Below, in pieces: positions 63,400-64,000 of a DNA stretch of 64,000 nucleotides. Positions within the stretch are counted from its first letter, which is position 1, and each line of letters opens with the position of its first letter. The translations under genes were made by a program, and so were the position numbers. The notes under the pieces are model-generated. The model was not told the DNA's origin. It ran no database searches and saw only the letters and a program-made list of their open reading frames with translations. Source of the stretch: Flectonema sp. DT1601 (taxonomy: Eukaryota > Euglenozoa > Diplonemea > Diplonemida > Diplonemidae); contig OZ025801.1 of assembly GCA_964019425.1 (NCBI GenBank), positions 248,001 to 312,000 on the forward strand, in the 5' to 3' direction.

Positions 63400-64000
63400 T
63401 AGCCTCAGCTGCTTGACAGGTAGGACACTCTACCGTGAATCCCTAGGGTATTAAGAAAAAAAAGAAAAAATTAAACAAAAAAAAAAAAGGAAAGAACCAA
63501 CTAAGTAAGGCAAAGTATATTGGCACAACGCAATAACACACTTAAAATTAAAAATAAATAAATAAACAAATGAACAGGAGTATTCCTGCTGTTTTTAGCA
63601 CATACTGACCTAAATCCTTATTATGTTTTTGCGTTCCCTAATTTTTCCAGTTTTTAACAACTGTTTTTCGGCAGGTCTCACGACATCCCTTAGTTTTTTA
63701 CTTTTTAAATTAGTGTTTTTTTTTCTTTTTTTTTTTCTCTCAGCTAGCTTGTGCACAATTAAGAACGTGGATGTTTGCTTTTTTTTTTTTATTTTTCACT
63801 CCCAATTTCTGTTTTTTTTCTTTTTTATCTCATTTCAATTTAAATTCTAATTTTAAAAAAAATAAAAATAAAAAAATGAAGGAAAGCCTACCGTTGGGGT
63901 CGGGGATTACACACGAGCACGGAAAGCGGACCTGTTGCTCATTCTCATGTGCACAATTGAAACTTTTCATGCGGAAAGGCCCGTGGCAAAAGTTTCAAGA
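63400..64000 (+). rRNA. LSU rRNA domain II/III-like sequence, diverged, runs off window
   Basis: GCTTGACAGGTAGGACACTC then TACCGTGAATCCCTAGGG (63410-63447) resembles the LSU stretch ending TACTCTACCGTCAGGG. After AT-rich sequence, GCCTACCGTTGGGGTCGGGG (63887) resembles GCCTAGACCGTAAGGTCGGG, and CACAATTGAAACTTTTC ... GCGGAAAGG resembles CAAATGAGAACTTTGAAG ... GGGGAAAGG. The order and strand agree. An 11-bp inverted repeat (63957-63967 with 63988-63998) lies at the end. Confidence 0.45.

Noticed and set aside
63400-63450. tRNA-like GGTAGAGTGT on the minus strand
   Set aside because: Anticodon and T arms do not fold; the plus strand fits LSU rRNA better.
1-64000. Retroelement or virus-like genes
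   Set aside because: I looked for reverse transcriptase, integrase, capsid or terminal repeat signatures and saw none.

Overview
The window is nuclear DNA of a eukaryotic microbe, most likely a free-living protist that I cannot place to phylum. The evidence is GT-AG spliceosomal introns, long intergenic poly-A/poly-T runs, and eukaryote-specific genes: ALIX, TRAPPC10, a PRA1-family protein, METTL5, a polycystin-2 channel and a CBL-interacting-type kinase. Genes are compact and intron-poor, and almost all lie on the + strand. Intergenic DNA is very AT-rich and holds many relics and repeats. The CIPK-type kinase, best known from plants, the follistatin-like Cys-rich surface protein and the EGF-like protein point to a protist rather than an animal or fungus.

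Layout. 1-17 kb: cell-surface genes. These are the 3' part of a giant Cys-rich type I membrane protein with 18 tandem 97-residue units, a Ser/Thr kinase, an EGF-like membrane protein and two tandem paralogous type I membrane proteins with acidic tails. 19-24 kb: an ALIX-like ESCRT adaptor with a poly-Gln tail and an F-box protein. 24-31.5 kb: gene-poor DNA with one four-TM protein, diverged rRNA-like fragments and several short repeat families. 31.6-47.7 kb: housekeeping genes, namely a putative mitochondrial beta-barrel, a Trp-rich unknown, TRAPPC10, a PRA1-family protein, a small putative mitochondrial protein, a DUF3592-like membrane protein, METTL5 and polycystin-2. 47.7-52 kb: repeats, including a structured element with a hammerhead-like core, then diverged LSU-rRNA-like sequence. 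52.1-63.3 kb: a CIPK-like kinase whose first coding intron is about 9.8 kb and is almost wholly a 98-bp satellite of about 98 copies. 63.4-64 kb: more LSU-like sequence running off the window.

The most unusual signals are three. First, pieces of nuclear-type SSU and LSU rRNA are dispersed, permuted and apparently mostly non-overlapping between protein genes. Second, a large homogeneous satellite with nine-monomer higher-order repeats lies inside a kinase intron. Third, two dispersed repeat copies carry a hammerhead-ribozyme-like core. There is also a recurring pattern of partial 'ghost' copies of gene ends beside the intact genes. The ESCRT, TRAPP and PRA1 genes all act in membrane traffic, and the first 17 kb is enriched in secreted and membrane proteins. 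Nothing in the sequence proves co-regulation. All rRNA and ribozyme assignments come from recalled consensus sequence, not from a search.
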